Of a stretch of DNA of 64,000 nucleotides, positions 63,126 through 64,000 are shown in pieces (position 1 is the first letter of the stretch; each line of letters opens with the position of its first letter). The translations under genes and the position numbers were made by a program. The stretch covers positions 6,238,679 to 6,302,678 of the forward strand of contig NC_081337.1 in assembly GCF_022539665.2 (NCBI RefSeq), written 5' to 3'. Origin of the DNA: Daphnia carinata. Its lineage: Eukaryota > Arthropoda > Branchiopoda > Diplostraca > Daphniidae. Under the pieces are notes generated by a model that saw nothing but the letters and a program-made list of their open reading frames with translations, did no database searches and was not told the origin of the DNA.

Positions 63126-64000
63126 GATGCGCGTTCGTTTTGCCGACTTGCTGGAGCCGCTCCATTTTGTCCGAGTGTCTTGTTTCGTGTTTTTAAATTT
63201 TCAATAAGAAAAATCAACTCGAATCGCGGACGGAGAATACGCATGTGGATGTATACATAAACAAGTTTCAGTCAAACAAGACATTCCACTTGATTCAGTT
63301 GTAAAGCGCGCTCACGTCGTTGCCGCTCCCATCGTCTATACGCGAAACGGACCCAGTTGTGAACGTGACGGACGCCGGCGCTCCCCTTCCGACTTTTTTT
63401 TCCCGCATTGTTTCAAATGATTGAAGCCTCATTAATTAAATTTTTTTTTTTTTTGCGTATCTATTTTGGGATTTTATTTGAAATTTGCGTCGTTTTTTTT
63501 TTTTTTTTTGCCGTTGCCCAATGATCTCATGATTTTCAACTGCGTCTCCGTTGTTTTTTCAGCGTCGGTTTAGCCGTTGCGGATTCAGTTATGTTTACGA
63601 TAGGTGCGGTTTGAGTGTTGATAAAAAAAAAAAAAAAAAAGTTTATTATCGTTAATAATTTTTTAAAAGTTGTTTTCCTTCTTACAACAAGTTTAGAAGA
63701 CCACCAGCGAAATCATGTCCCCCTTTAAAAAAATTCTCCTATCGTATGTCCGCATCCCCCCCCATGCACTCCCAATTGATAGGAAAAGGAGGCGCTTCCC
63801 ACCTGTTGTTCTAAAATCATTTGAAAAAAAAAAAAAAAACTGCAACGGCTTGTTGTCAATCACACATTTTGCCCCATTTGCATTGTGCAATGGCCAAGCG
63901 ATGGTTGCCATTCTTTAGTTGATCTACAACTTGGACAATAAGGAGACCAGAATTTAAAAAAAAAAAAGGTCGAAATTCGTGATGATTAGTAGAGCAGGAC

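Larger units (their letters stand above)
48901..64000. other. gene-free, homopolymer- and microsatellite-rich domain
   Basis: From about 48.9 kb the texture changes. Poly-C/poly-G runs of 9-17 nt, TG/CA repeats of 15-23 nt and poly-A/T runs of 18-28 nt become frequent, with GC-richer non-repetitive islands between them (about 52.69-53.15, 58.44-58.75, 62.40-62.60 and 62.88-63.40 kb). No protein family is recognised. The longest frame is a 223-codon minus-strand ORF (53135-52464), partly made of CA and GAA repeats. This is plausibly the upstream or intronic region of a gene outside the window. Confidence 0.4.

Overview
This window looks like arthropod nuclear DNA, most likely a cladoceran crustacean such as Daphnia. 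The evidence is AT-rich sequence without strong CpG loss, many long A/T homopolymers, and compact genes with GT-AG introns. Fourteen of the fifteen introns in the best gene fit 60-97 nt, mostly 60-70. The species call is inference; the eukaryotic, animal-type gene structure is seen directly.

Only about a tenth of the window is recognisable gene. (1) Positions 1-584 (+) hold the last coding exon of a protein whose tail ends in a class I PDZ ligand (-ATDV). A 3'UTR of about 1.1 kb follows, with a polyadenylation signal at 1710. (2) About 1.74-20.1 kb has no recognised gene. It contains one degenerate tRNA-derived element (about 2.41-2.50 kb) and a weak two-exon small ORF candidate on the minus strand (18.80-18.96 kb). 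(3) Positions 20181-21974 (-) are a complete six-exon YIPF5/Yip1-family gene (286 aa, ER-Golgi membrane protein), with a spliced 5'UTR reaching at least 22424. (4) Positions 23882-28983 (+) are a 16-exon TBC1D1/TBC1D4 (AS160; Drosophila pollux) Rab-GAP gene of about 1198 aa. I reconstructed it exon by exon with consistent phases. A polyadenylation signal lies at 29425. (5) From 29.45 kb to the end, nearly 35 kb, I recognise no gene. The last 15 kb (from about 48.9 kb) differs: it carries many poly-C/poly-G runs, TG/CA microsatellites, long poly-A/T runs and a few GC-richer islands. It may be the regulatory upstream region or a long intron of a gene outside the window.

YIPF5 and the TBC1D1/4 gene sit head to head, with about 1.9 kb between start codons. 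Both act in membrane trafficking: YIPF5 in ER-Golgi transport and Rab/Yip membrane recruitment, TBC1D1/4 in shutting off Rab GTPases on exocytic vesicles under Akt/AMPK control in animals. Co-regulation from the shared interval is possible but not shown by sequence alone. I found no CRISPR array, rRNA, intact tRNA or transposon ORF, and nothing I can defend as a wholly new system. The best leads are the missing first PTB domain and conserved kinase sites of the TBC gene, a possible in-frame N-terminal extension of YIPF5, and the homopolymer-rich 3' domain.
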